Notes under the pieces: generated by a model
Databases searched by the model: none
The model's input: the letters and a program-made list of their open reading frames with translations, nothing else
What the model was told of the DNA's origin: nothing
NCBI GenBank assembly: GCA_016508695.1
Contig: VNKQ01000012.1
Span: 434,001 to 498,000 of the forward strand
DNA from: Hyphodiscus hymeniophilus
Taxonomy: Eukaryota; Ascomycota; Leotiomycetes; Helotiales; Hyphodiscaceae
DNA length: 64,000 nucleotides
Direction: 5' to 3'
Program-made: the position numbers and the translations under genes
Shown here: in pieces, positions 1-11,928 of the stretch
Layout: each line of letters begins with the position of its first letter
Position numbering within the stretch: the stretch's first letter is position 1

Positions 1-330
1 TGCGTTCCTGGCCACAGGTGAACGGATAGAAACAGCGTTAATCAAGCCCTACCAAGCCCTGTCCCTCTGCCAAGCCCGATATCTGCAAGGCTGATATCTG
101 ATAAAGAGGCAGATGGGGGCTTACCAGGTAAGCTTATTCTGCGGGACAGACTGGACAAGTGTTGGCTCGAGATTGGTGCGGTGAGATCTGGGGGCGGACA
201 GGGCTATCGGAACTCTTCGCACTACACAATTTCCTCGGATGTTTTGAAGGACTTCATAGATCCTATCATTCACACCTCTACGATACTATATATTCTAGAC
301 ACTACTCAACCCACTCACGTCATTTGTAAT
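1..330. other. Intergenic, 3' flank of the S28 peptidase gene
   Basis: No supported gene. Mixed-composition sequence downstream of the minus-strand peptidase gene. It probably contains that gene's 3' untranslated region, but no terminator can be assigned with confidence. Confidence 0.5.
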
Positions 331-2193
331 TCACTGTTGTCTCAATTCCAACTCTCTTGCACTTTTCCCCGTGCTCAAAAGATGCAGATCCCATTCCAAC
401 ATCCATACCTTCAAGAACCCAATCTCCTCTGCTTGTGTCTCGCGGACCGGAACGGGAGGTAAGAAATCTGGCGGATGATTGACCGTCTCATTCGGAAACA
501 GTGCGTTTTCATCCCAATGATGGACTGCATCAGCAATCAGAATGAATGGTTCGGAGACTGTGCTGGTTCTGTTGTGCGCCGTTGTGTTGAAAGGAGAGGC
601 GTGAGGAGTTGCTGGACGCCAAGGGTCAATCTGCCCGTCGACAAATGCGAGACGAGGGTAGGAGATGGCGAATCCTCCATACTTGTTGACTGCAGTTACG
701 TTGGGAGGGGTCGTAATGTTGAAGGAGTCGACACACACTATCGACTCCCATTCGAGAGTGTTGAGGCGTGATGTTAGAGGCAAAATATCCTTTGGAGTTC
801 CGCCGGTCTGGAGGAAGCCCCATTGTGTACAATACTGCGGTGTCATCAATACGAGACCTGCTTTAGGGATCTATTTGGGACTTACTTGGTAAGGCCATGA
901 TCTCCAAGAACCATCCGAGATAGAATCTTGAGCGTAGTATGTTGCGTTATGAGTTGAGAAGCACTCATCCTGCTCACCCGCGCAGCCGTCGACGATATAC
1001 TGACCAAGCCATCCAATCCAATTCAGCATGGGTGTGGTCAATTCGTTGACTTCGGATCCATATCCGCCCTTCTTCAACAGATCCTGAACAGTGCTTTCCA
1101 AACCTTTTGTCTCAGGGTAGATGATAGAGTCGGTGGTAATATTACCGCAGTAAAGCTCGAATGAAGGGTCGTTAACTTCAGGATCCCAGTTCTTTCCTTG
1201 CCAAGCATCAATACCGTACCCAACGACATAAGCGAAGTCGTCATCGTAAGTGACATTAGGAAGACCAAATGCAGCTTTGAGCTCGGTCTTGGTTTTCTTG
1301 TCATTACCGAGTAGGATATTATCCATCATGTGCGTGATTTTCTGGGTGTTGAGAACGCAAGATTGCTTTGCGTACACACGGATGGGCTCGTAGTACGTCC
1401 AATAATCCCAGATAGCTTCAACAACCCCACTGGAGGAAATAGTTCCTATCTAACTTAGTATCATATACCCAATTTTGATCACAGACAAACTTACCCCAAA
1501 ACACATCCGGATACAACTTTCTCAAGAATGCATTGAACGCCCCGGCGTAGCTTCCCCCATAACCAATGTACGCCACATTCGGGGCTCTGAGGTCCAAATG
1601 CTCCAATCCCTTGAAAACGACATTCTTCGCAAAATAAACCTCGTCAGCCAGAGCCTGGTCCGTCGTCAAAAACCTTAGGTTCTTAGTCGAGAGATCCGAG
1701 GTCGGCCAGCTATTGCCATAATATCTGTGTTCAAGCACAACACCAATTCCGTTTGTAGCCTCGATCATCTGGTGCAGCAGCCCTTTTTGCAAATATACCA
1801 AGCGTTCAGTAGCATCCGTCTCCCCAGACTGTAAGACTATGACAGGTCCTCCCTTCTTGTAGTAGGTGGCGTCAAACCAATATCGCATGTTAAACATCCC
1901 ATTGCTGTGAGGCTCGTACGTGGAGTCATTGTGCCAGTGGTCAATGGGCGTGGAAATGTTGTACTCGGGGTAGAGGAGGGTAGGGTCAACATCGTCGCGC
2001 TTGTGGAGGGATCTGTGGGAGATGGTATTTCTCTGGATATTGGTCAACTCGATTGATTCTGTCGACTGGGTCTTGGGACAACAGGGAAAGCAGGACGTAC
2101 CCCAAGCTTTCTTTCAAGCGCATTGATTGGCAAAGCCGCAAGAGTAGAGCTCACTAGCCCAAGGAGAGCACACCATGCTTTGAGGTCAACCAT
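331..2193 (-). CDS. Secreted serine carboxypeptidase, S28 family (prolyl/lysosomal Pro-X type)
   Basis: Predicted secreted acid serine peptidase that releases residues after proline from peptides. Spliced model: exons 2193-2101, 2032-1495, 1445-886 and 834-331, giving 564 residues with the frame kept across three introns (68, 49 and 51 nt). The ATG at 2193 starts a hydrophobic signal peptide (MVDLKAWCALLG...). The nucleophile motif GGSYAG lies in the third exon-half of the protein, followed by WGTISSSG, which is read across the intron at 1446-1494. The catalytic Asp is in FVDGQIDPW and the His in DAVHHWDEN, both in the last exon and in S28 order Ser-Asp-His. Length fits fungal S28 enzymes. 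Several N-x-S/T sites agree with secretion. The next gene upstream on the same strand is over 1.3 kb away, so it stands alone. Family call is firm; substrate is inferred. Confidence 0.93.
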
Positions 2194-3523
2194 GGCAACA
2201 GAGCTCGAGGTAAGTCGGACGTATCGTCTGAAGCTCCTATATCCAGTCAGCAAGAACGGATAATTGCTAGGTAGTAAGCTGTCATCCGGCACTCTCCAGC
2301 AAGCAGACCGTAGATTGAGGGATTGGATCGCATCACAACTCACTTTTCTGCAAGATTCACCTCTCAGAGCTCTTTGCCCTTGGGCCTATTGTTGGACATC
2401 GAGGAGCGCAGTGCTTATATACCCGGTTACCTACCCCATCTTCGGTCTCACCCCGCAGCACAGCATCAGCACCACAGGATCAAAGAAGAAGCTCCTGGAG
2501 AATCCGGATGTCACCCCCGTCATTTCCTGCATCGCCAAGACAATGAGGTCCTTATCGTGAGCCGGCACCTTCTCGATTCGGCATTGGTTTGGATTCCGGG
2601 AGCGTGCCTGGCCTGGCTCTATTTTGCTACGAAGTTCGCTTACAAGACCAAGTATATTCGTAAGGTAAGCTCGGTGAATTATTTGAGTTAAGGTCGCTGT
2701 TAGGTAGTCGTACGAAGACACAGACTGTCCTATTGTGCAATTAAAGTTGTATTTCTTAATTATCTTAGTTGATTGGAACAAAAAGCACCGCCTGTTGTAC
2801 TCTGGCAGAATTCAAATTGGGCATACTAATACGTCTCGACCGAAATAGTGATTAAAGCCACCGCCAGCTCTGTTTGCTGCGAGTGAGGAACTCCAAGTTC
2901 ATGATGTTTCGAGATTTTGCTTCTTGAATATTTGGAGGTGAATTTTGGGGTACCGCTGGGGGGGGCTGGGATTAAGCTTAATTTGAGCGAGACACGAAGT
3001 ATGTGCCCTCCTCGTAGAGCTAAGTTGACCAGCTTTTCTTCAACTGATAATAGAAGCTTCCATAAGGCTGGCGACACGATGATGAAGCTCGAGCTGTTTT
3101 CAACTTGACTTCTTTAGATCGTGGGAGATGGATGGAGATTTCTGTTCGTAGAAGGCATGTAAGTATCTTCAAAAACGCAAACCTGGGGCGGAGGAGACAG
3201 GCGCCTTGAATGAATAGCACCTTGAAGACTCCGGCACTCAGCAGAGACTTATCTTTCAATTTTCTCCAAGAAAGCTTTTGCTATTGAATGGGTTAGGGAT
3301 ATTGACCTAAAGATGAGGAGTAGAAAGACGTCTTCACGTGATGCGACTTCGCATGATCAGACAAATGGGGAAATACCCTAATGCATCCATCGGCTTTGGC
3401 TTATTGGTTTATTAATAAGATATTAGATCGATTTCCAGTAAGTTTTCGACATTCCTACCTACCCACCAATATGAATCCCAACGCCACTCATCTCATATCA
3501 TGTCCATAAAAGTAATAAATCTA
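2194..3523. other. Intergenic, promoter of the S28 peptidase
   Basis: About 1.3 kb between the peptidase start and the end of the Zn2Cys6 regulator. Open frames up to 122 codons occur (for example 2323-2691 plus) but have no recognisable domain, coding bias or splice pattern. Nothing else supported. Confidence 0.5.
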
Positions 3524-6500
3524 TCAGAATCCCGACCCAAAGTTCTGAAATTGGTAACCATCCCCGCCAGCATTTTGATCAGGATTGACAACCTCCATGT
3601 CAAACGTTCCATATGATTGATCCCACCAGATATTCATCCTATCGACATCCATTTCGCTACCCATCATCCCAGGCATATTCCCATATGCATTCATATTCTG
3701 CACAACTTGTGGTGTCGTACCAGGCATTGATGTGTACGACATACCAACTGCAGGATGTTGTACCTGACCACCCTCGGGCACTGGTCCCAGAGGTAAGAAA
3801 TTACTTGATGCCATTGTACCGACGCTCTGGCGTCGATAATTGCTAGCTTCAGGAAACGGCGGCTGTTCAAAAGATTGGTTTCGTGGCTGCTGGGCGTGAG
3901 GCTGTTGTAACGAGGTTGGATATATTTGAGTGTTGGAATGGATTTGCCCATCCTGTCTTTGGTGTATTGGGAGTTTGTGCTCTTGAATCGCTGTGCTTCC
4001 GGGAGAGGGTGTATTTTGAGCAGATTTGGCACGTCGACCTTGGGAATGGCTGTCTGAGCCTCGGCGAGGTGAAGAGCCGCCCCTTGCCTCTTGTGTCGCC
4101 ACATAGGTATAGAGCGCGGCGGCATCGCCACTTTGAGATGTACCCTCCTGGGAGACAATTTTGTCTAAATCAGTATTCTGGTCATCTGGGTTCAGCTGAT
4201 AGCGGGGATCGGATGGAATGGATTCCATATTGATTCCAGCTGACGCAAAAAGTGTTTTCAAGTTAGTCCACTAAACTTATTAACATGAGGCCATCAAAAT
4301 ATACTAGTGCAGACCGCTCACCAAGCCTTGAAGAGAATCCCAATACTCCTTCAAGCAATCGAGAACCACTATGGCAGCTTTGAACCGTCCTGTGCCATAA
4401 GTCTGGAGCTTTCGCTGAGCACCGAGGGATTTAAATTGGATTGTGGAGGCGACGAACATTGCGAATCCGACCATGCTCGGAAGTCGCGAGATATCGGGAC
4501 GAGAGCTCATTAAAGCAGTTGCCATATCTAAAATGACTGCTGCATGCTTGACGGATTCCTCGGCCGCTAGACGGACTGTCTTCTTGGAGACATGAGGATT
4601 GATAGGCGTATTGGCAAACAATGGAACGATGGAGGAGTATAAGGCGCAACAAGTCGCTCGGTAGAGCGTATGAATAGAGAAAAGTCGATATTTGTCGATC
4701 TTGGGCGACGCAAATGTCGTCGCATTCGTGTACTGAAGATGGGGATGCAAATTATCGAGCACTTTCCCAAGTCGATGGTCCAATTCGTGAATTGCGGCAA
4801 TCTTTGAAGAAGCCTCATGGAGAGTGTCCTCACATGGTAGGCTGAGGAAACGTTGAACTTCCCACCTAAGAGGCAGTGAGTACGGTAGGATGTTTGTGGT
4901 GTGGAGTACTCACCATAGGCCCAAAAGTTTTACAGTTTCACCCTCTTCCGAAGGGATTGGGTCGATTTCTGATCCATCAACATTGACAATATTTCCATTG
5001 CCATCGAAACCTTCTTTTGCGCTTGACCGTTTGGCATTCCACGATTCCTCATCGGATGGAAATTTCAATCCAACAGCATCTTTCCATGGCTCACCTTTGA
5101 AACTTGCATTCTCCTGACCAATGCATTGATTCATCCAACAAGCCCAGAATAGACGCCGTCTGACTTCGTCCTCAAAACTACCTTCGACATCGTCGGCTTG
5201 TACATGTAGGCCCAATAGACGAGCATTCATATATGCATTATCTGAATCCAAATGAGCCTTCAAGTATGATAGAATGTTTCTTTTGTCAATACTTACGGGA
5301 AATAATGTGAGTCCTCTCCCTCTCTCCTACGGCCCACCAGTAGAGAGCTAAGCATTGGCAAGCTTGTACGATCTCAATCCGTGGTATATCCGCCTGCATC
5401 AATGCCCGCTGGCACCCTGCTTCTGCCCACTACGCATCTGAAATCAGCCTTACCCAGGTAATTTGGCATGGCACCGGGAAGGGCTGCCTACCTCATCACC
5501 TTGTTTGGTCCACTAGGAAGAGAAAAGTCAGTCAAGCATAATCGAGATTTATCTTAAGGGTAAATGGGCTGATTGTTGCCGATAGAGAAAGTATCAGAAA
5601 CAAGTGGATCTTATGAGATCGAATCGATAAGAGGCATGAGGGGGTGAATTTAAAGAAATGATCGCGGATTTGTGCTCACATCCGCCGCAGAGAGCATAGA
5701 AAGGCCGATTTCAACACCTCCTCCATCTCCACTTGTGAGCTGTTGAGACTTCATGGGGCCTTGGCGCAGAAAACTATGCCGACTGTGGTTAGATACTCGA
5801 CCGCGAGTGAAGAGGGGGGAACATACATTGAGGCAGATGCAAAAATGCCAAGTGCAACGAAGTCAGGCACTCTATTTGCAGCAAAATCCGCCAAGAATGT
5901 TTCTTTGTGGAAGAGCAAATGAGCGTTATACAGACGTGCAAAGTAGATCTCAATGAGAAACATCGCAACCTCCGAAGAAGGCATGTTGATATTCTTCAAG
6001 GTTGTCTGGAGAGGGGGGATAGTGACTTGATACTCATCGTGGACCGATCTCCTGCCATGGTCGAATTCTTCAGTTGAGTCAGACTGTTTCAAGGAGTGGT
6101 ACTGAGCCGGCGATGGTTCTATCCCAGGCCAACCATCTCCCCTTCCAGACCGACTACGTTGTTGGCCTGGGAGAGAAGAGGAGCTCTCAGATTCTCTGCG
6201 AGCACGTGCTTTTGCATTTTGTAGTCGTTGGGCTGCCAACAGCTTCCTGTCTGGGGGTGGCGGATAGTCGCATGTGGCAGAGATATCTTTGCATCTCTTG
6301 CAGATTGGAAGATCTCTCGAACACCGCAACTATGCAACTGGCATATCAGCATTTCGTCTGAGGATGGCATAGCTCGGGCTCCTGTGGTCAGAAAAGCCAT
6401 GAGTGTTAACCATAGACGTGAAGCTGCTTACTTTTTGCTTGCGACAGCGTCTACACGCTGTCACAGGCGAGGAGACAATCTCGTCGTCGAGACTCCGAGA

Positions 6501-6545
6501 GGGCTGGGGTGGAGTGGAAGCCCGTGGTGCATGATGATCACTCAT
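3524..6545 (-). CDS. Zn2Cys6 transcription factor with fungal-specific regulatory domain (TF1)
   Basis: Nuclear DNA-binding regulator of unknown targets, about 830 residues. The ATG at 6545 precedes the cluster CRRCRKQK, which an intron (6330-6431) interrupts. The next exon gives LRC...ICKRC...ATC, so spacing is C-2-C-6-C-6-C-2-C-6-C. A basic linker follows (KLLAAQRLQNAKARARR). The middle region carries the fungal_trans pattern (PRIEIVQACQCLALYWW, then EDEVRRRLFWACWMNQ near 5160). The C-terminus is Gln/Asn/Met-rich and disordered, as in activation regions. About seven introns are needed. Supported junctions include a 21-nt microexon (5492-5512), an intron at 5430-5491, one ending beside WEVQRFLSL near 4866, and one near 4273-4312 that restores GLWTNLKTLF. 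Some boundaries between 5239 and 5840 are tentative. The neighbouring genes do not suggest a pathway. Confidence 0.88.
5492..5512 (-). other. 21-nt microexon in TF1
   Basis: Encodes WTKQGDE in phase 0 between two introns. The acceptor AG is at 5513-5514 and the donor GTAGG starts at 5491. The next exon starts at 5429 after GCGTAG and continues as WAEAGCQRAL, so the microexon joins the two larger exons in frame. Without it the reading frame does not pass this region cleanly. Confidence 0.6.
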
Positions 6546-9200
6546 GCCGGATACGATTGGTCAGCTGTCGGGCATCGCTCAATTCTCCGCAATGTAACTT
6601 CTCTTCGATCCCTCGCTGAGTCGCATCCGAGGATTGATGGCATTCGGAGCGAACCTCAGTGTTATGCCAATTGCAACAAGATAATCTCGGAGGATTCGGT
6701 GGGGGCGGAGCGGTGGCCGTGAGGGGCAAGCTACCTTTATTCGTCAGGATGCTAGGGCTTTTTGATAAGTTTCTAAGCGGTTTAGCGGCTGTGCATAGTA
6801 CATTTTGCATTTGAGTTATTACTTCGTAACAGTGCGCGAAGCAGGTCTCGAAATCTAATGAAGCTTATGGTATTCTCTGTTCTCTATTTAGACATGAGCC
6901 CATCCGATAGGTAAGGGTACTTTTATCGGAATATCAATGCAGTTAGACCATAACTTGTGAGATACGTTCGCTCGTTAGCCCACCGTCTCACTACTTTACA
7001 GGTATTTGAGACGGAATTCAAATACTCCTACTACTTCTAAGACTCAAGTTTACCCATCTTACAGGTTACACAGACCGCTCGCAGGATTTATGGTATCCGG
7101 CTTCTATATAAGCATCGGCACAGGCTTGCAATCATTCAGCGTTCAATGTCGAATCTCATCAACAGCTTCTATGTTTCAGCCACTTCTAAGCCACATGAGC
7201 CTAGTCCGAGCCCGTGGGGAAGTTCTTGGAGAGAAATAATTTAGGTTCCGCCTTGCTAGATTCTGTAGCGAGGATAGTCTAGATTTGAATCCTCTTTGAG
7301 AGACTTTGCTCCGTTGGGATATCAGCTGGGAAAGCAGCAATCTGTTTTTCATCACCAGCGTTGGATGTTTGGATGCGAAGTCTGTTTTCACTCTCTCCAA
7401 AGCCTTCCTCATTCGTCTTCGGCATTACATGTCCCATTAGGAGATAATGACTACAAGCTTGAAAACGAAATACAGTGCTTGTGATAAAGAACTGCACTAT
7501 CAGTTCCTCAGGTGGTATTCCTGAGCCGTCTGCGCAATATGTCACTGGCAGCTTCATTTTGGCACGACTTCTGGAAAAGAGCCATACCCTACTGGTTGTG
7601 GTTGATTCGAATGGGGCCATGGTTCATAGGCCTGAAAAGAAGCGACCGACTGATTTCACCGTAGACCGTACGACCTGGCGCTCAGGAATTTCTTTAAGCG
7701 AGGCTTTGACGATTTCTTTCTTGTCATTTGAAATGTGGACCGGATTTGCAAAGTGCTTGGAGAAGACGCTCCCCGAGTTCACAAGAAATCTTCAGGAACA
7801 GGGGGATTTGCTTCAGGATTTTGAAACTATCTGCATCGTTTGGCTACCTTTGCGAATGTTAATTCTTTGTGCCGCGGCCATCCCTTGAGCGAGGCAAGAT
7901 ATAAAAGTACAGAGAACAGACTTTGATACTAGTTGATTATTTCAATCTCCAGAAGGCGATTTAGATAGTAAGTCTAATTCCGGCATCCACCGCTCTTTGA
8001 ATACCGTAGATAAAGACCTTGTGCTTCTCATTTATCCAACAACAGCAAGGTCATAAGTGGATCAAGGTTGCAATAGCCAAGAGTCAAGATATCTAGCAAT
8101 TCCTTAACCCAGCTAGATTGATATCTCTCATTCCCCCTATTCGTCCAATACCAGATTCGATCGTTCTGAATCAGGAAAGTAGTTTATACAAGCTTATCGG
8201 CGAACCAAAAATACCAAATGAGGATGAAATAAGACGAGTACATTCGGTAGGCTAAGAATTTCGATCGACAAGATTCAAGAACTTCGTTTAGCAAGAACTT
8301 ACTACCTATTAAGCAAGTTCGGTCGGAAATCCTAAAATAAGTAGCTCGTTCCAACTTAGTCTATATTACTACAGCAAATCTGGCTTTTGCTGTTTTAGTC
8401 GATCTTGCAAACCGGTTTTTAACTTTAATCGATTAACGTAGACAGGAGAGTATTGGGCGATATGTAAAATTACAAAATGGCTTGTCAAAAGGCTCGGAAG
8501 GAGAGAAATGGCTGGGAGCGTAGAAAAGGTTTTATTCGAATAGAGAATAAATAAATCTATTAAAGATATAAAATACAACAATCTTTGATAATTTTATTTC
8601 AGTTATTTAAGAACGAAAAACACTTTAAGATCAGCGTTTGAATAATGATGCCGAACATTGCCCTAAATGAGAACAAACCAAGGCAAAGTAACTTGGCACG
8701 CCCTTGCTGGATATACTAGATTAATATGGTTATCAGATCAAGAAAGTACCTGCAGGTAAGATGGAGGCATACCCGCAGCTAGACGCGACCAGTGCCGGGG
8801 CAAACCCAATTTCGACCCTGCGGTCCTCTAAAACGAGGGCCGGCATTAATGTTGCATTCCTGGGCAGCATCATTTCCCGTAAAGCAAAGCATCCTTCTAT
8901 TATGCATAAGCACTAGCGATAACTGCGAGCTTGGCAACAACCTCGATTGGGACATCCTGACCAAAGTTGTAAAGTTACTCTCTGGTGTAGAGGATGGATT
9001 TTGGCTCACGGGTTGAGCGATAACCAGAAGAGGTTGTCGCTCCTAGCTAGATCAGAGATCCTTCACTTGAGTAATACTCAGAAGAATTAACTTGCCGCTC
9101 CATCAACAATCTAGAACAATAGAATTCAGATTAGACTGGACACCGTTGACCCTGGAAAAAGATTGTCCCTGCGGTCCCTTACATGTTTCTTCCTTAAGGT
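6546..9200. other. Gene-poor region upstream of TF1
   Basis: No gene supported. The first few hundred bases should hold the TF1 promoter. An open frame at 7475-7888 (plus, 137 codons, no ATG at its left edge) has no recognised motif. The stretch 8340-8620 is AT-rich and may be decayed repeat. The decamer CCTGCGGTCC occurs near 8818 and again near 9170, the only short repeat noticed. Confidence 0.4.
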
Positions 9201-9244
9201 TAAAATGGAGACTATTCCATTACATAGAGGTACAAAAGGAGAGG

Positions 9245-9399
9245 TATAAAAGGGTTAGAAATCCCAGATCTTTGCTACATTACTGAAGTCTTTACAACAC
9301 TTTTTCGTCTAACAACGGCTTAACGACTATCTACTTATCATCATGCACATTCAAAAATCAATCGTCAACACTATTCTCATCACGAACATGCAAACTTGA
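9245..9399 (+). pseudogene. Promoter-like segment plus truncated short ORF (possible small secreted protein relic)
   Basis: A TATAAAA box at 9245-9251 is followed by a C/A/T-rich leader of the kind seen before highly expressed fungal genes. An ATG at 9343 then opens MHIQKSIVNTILITNMQT and stops at 9397-9399. The start resembles the beginning of a signal peptide, but the frame ends after 18 residues and I found no intron that rescues it. It could be a decayed small-secreted-protein gene or chance. Confidence 0.22.
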
Positions 9400-10066
9400 G
9401 CACTGAAGTTGGGAGGCCGAGCCCTCAGGTGGCATCGGTAGTGGCCGTCTATTTATCTAACGCGAGGCAACACCCGCTCACCTAGTTCGACTTCGACTAC
9501 CGCATCGAACGTCTTTCTTATCCTAGTCGCACAAAAAACAAACTCCACAGCCACAGCTTCGATGAACAGCCTTGGAAAAAGCGCTACGACGGCGGGGTAT
9601 ACCCCGCAGGGCCACAGTGCAGCATGGGATGAGGTCGGGCCGACATCCACACCGAATCGACGTGCGTTACTTTGAAGGCTTTGTGCAGAAAGTTTTATTG
9701 CATAGGCGAGAATCTGAAAGTAGAATCAAGAGTTGCGTAGTAACTTTGCGCCTTTGCGGAAGTTGTGTACCTCGAGAATTGCGTTGTGAAAATAGAAGCA
9801 AGACCAAGATAGACCCGTGGTTCATCCCCCGGTCCTAGATTCAAGTTCTGTGGTTTGTCGACTTAGATGAAGACATTAACGTTTGAGATTAAATTGCTGA
9901 GATCTTCACATGCATGCTGGTACACTACTTATGATGTAGAAACAAGTCTAAGATTACGTTACAAACTCTCCGAAAAAGCTTCGAGCCGGGGCAATCTTGA
10001 CATAATCTGATGTCTTTCAGACCAACAATACAAAAGAGCTTCCACCTCTGACTCCTCTGACTCTGC
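9400..10066. other. Intergenic, 3' side of thiolase
   Basis: No gene supported. Contains an imperfect palindrome GGGGTATACCCCGC near 9594-9608 and otherwise unremarkable sequence leading to the thiolase stop codon. Confidence 0.45.
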
Positions 10067-11589
10067 TCAATGTTCTGATACGAAAACGCCCGCCATTCCC
10101 ATTCCCTGAAGTCTAGATTAGTAGCTCAACTTTTGGGATGATGTGGAAGAGGCTACTGACTGTTCCTACACACATCGATGTCACAGCAACTCTCTTGTCT
10201 TGCCTCCTCAGCTCGGACAAAGCGGTCACGATCTGGCGTGTCCCTGTACAACCGAGTGGATGACCTAGGGCACTGAGAGTACTTTAGCTTAGATTAAGAA
10301 AAAGAAAGAGAATATTTGGCTTACATTGCACCACCTCTGGGATTGACTTTTGCAGGGTCAAGGCCCAGTTTATCCACGCAATACACGCCCTGAACCAGTC
10401 ATCAGCGCTTGAGTCAGCGACAGAACAGCATTGAAGATCTCACCATGGAAGCAAAAGCCTCATTGATCTCAAAAACATCCACATCGTCAATACTCAGCCC
10501 AACTTTCCCCAAGATCTTCGGAATGGCGTAACTAGGCCCAATACCCATAATCCTCGGCTCCAATCCAATAATCGTAGCTCCGCAGAACTTTCCGACAATG
10601 GGTTGACCTAATTGCTCTGCTCTCGCTCTTTTCATCAGTAAGATCGCAGCAGCTCCATCCGTTATCTGAGAAGCGTTTCCACCCGTCGTAGCACTCGGAG
10701 CCCACTGCGGGAACGCTGCCCTGATTTTCCCCAACGACTCTGCCGTAGTCCCATAGCGAACACCATCATCTCGACTGATGACCTGTTCCGAGACCTGCCC
10801 AGTCTTTGGATCCTTGAAATGCACTTTGATCGGTACGATTTCATCGTCCACCCATCCGGCTTTCTGAGCCCGTTCGGCTTTCTGGAAAGATGAAGCAGCA
10901 AACTCGTCCATAGCTTTCCTTGTGACACTGAATTGGCCAGCGACATTTTCAGACGTCCGACCCATTGGCTGCTCGTTCTGTGACGCAATAGGATGATTCA
11001 GTATCTGAGAGCTCATCTTAGGCGCTCCATCATCAGCGGTACCGCTCATGCTCTCAGCGCCGACAGCTAAGCCGACATCTATGGAACCAGCAATAATTTG
11101 GTTCGCAATGTTTTGAACGGCAAGAAGGCCGGAAGAACAGAAGCGATTCGCAACCGAAGCTGCTGTCGTTACGGGAAAGCCGGCTGCGAGCACAGCGGAT
11201 CGAGCAACGTATGCTTGGCCTGGAGCCAGAACATTGCCTACGCATACATCCTCGACTAAATTGGGGTCAATTCCTGACTTTTCTCGTACGATCTGAGATG
11301 CGGTTAGTGATGATTGTATAGGAGTCAACGGAACTTACTTTGAGGAGAGCGATTAGGAGATCGTCGAGGGGTGTGTCTTTCAGCCCTCCTTTTCTGGCTT
11401 TGGTGAGAGGCGTTCGCACTGCCAGCGTAATGACCTTTATGTATTAGTGTAATTTTGAGCTGAAGCTGGACAGGCTTGACCTACAATATCATCTGGATTC
11501 TTCTGCAGGAGTTTGGCTGTACCTGCAGGCCGTTGAGGGACCTTTACGTGGCCGAGCACGGAATCAAGTCTTTGCTGTGCGGATGCCAT
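10067..11589 (-). CDS. Peroxisomal 3-ketoacyl-CoA thiolase (acetyl-CoA C-acyltransferase)
   Basis: Last step of peroxisomal beta-oxidation: cleaves 3-ketoacyl-CoA with CoA into acetyl-CoA and a shortened acyl-CoA. ATG at 11589. Introns at 10106-10160, 10273-10324, 10390-10443, 11293-11338 and 11435-11484 give 421 residues, frame intact. The N-terminus holds RLDSVLGHV, a PTS2 (R-L-x5-H-V) peroxisome import signal. The acylated cysteine is in NRFCSSG. The thiolase signatures NEAFAS, GGAIALGHPLGCTGTRQ and CVGTGMGMAG (second catalytic Cys) follow in order, the last two assembled across introns. It is divergently arranged with an acyl-CoA synthetase gene 339 bp away, suggesting joint control by fatty acids. 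Function and location are well supported. Confidence 0.95.
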
Positions 11590-11928
11590 TATGAGTATGA
11601 ATCGATCTTAAAAATCTGGAAGGTTGAGCTCGATGGTGATTATTGAATGGAGGCGGAAGAATGTTTAAGTCGACTCGCAACATGGTCTCGGCTTTCCCCC
11701 ACATCTACAATTACAGGGGTTGTACCGCCACTTCATGCCCATTGACGGCCGGTACATAGAGGCGGCATTGCTGAAACTCCCTATTCACCCAACTCATAGC
11801 CGGGACCACCGAGGCTTCTGTCTTCAATATCCGAAATGCATATAGTTTCTCATCACTATTTCCCCAGTTTTTGCTCAACGCCCTCGGCTCATTTTCGTTG
11901 ACTTTTGGGAAAGCCGTGTCTTGAGCAT
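11590..11928. promoter_or_regulatory. Shared thiolase / acyl-CoA synthetase promoter with two CCTCGG boxes
   Basis: A 339-bp divergent intergenic region between two fatty-acid genes. CCTCGG is at 11882-11887 and its reverse complement CCGAGG at 11809-11814. This hexamer is the known core site of the FarA/FarB (Ctf1) Zn2Cys6 activators of fatty-acid catabolism in Aspergillus and Fusarium. By chance about 0.17 copies would be expected in a region this size on both strands. Function here is inferred. Confidence 0.55.

Noticed and set aside
7475..7888. 137-codon plus-strand frame in the gene-poor region
   Set aside because: No ATG at its left edge, no domain, no splice context; kept only as a note in the intergenic entry.
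8816..9180. Repeated decamer CCTGCGGTCC considered as a repeat-element signature
   Set aside because: Flanking bases do not align beyond the decamer, so chance is the simpler explanation.
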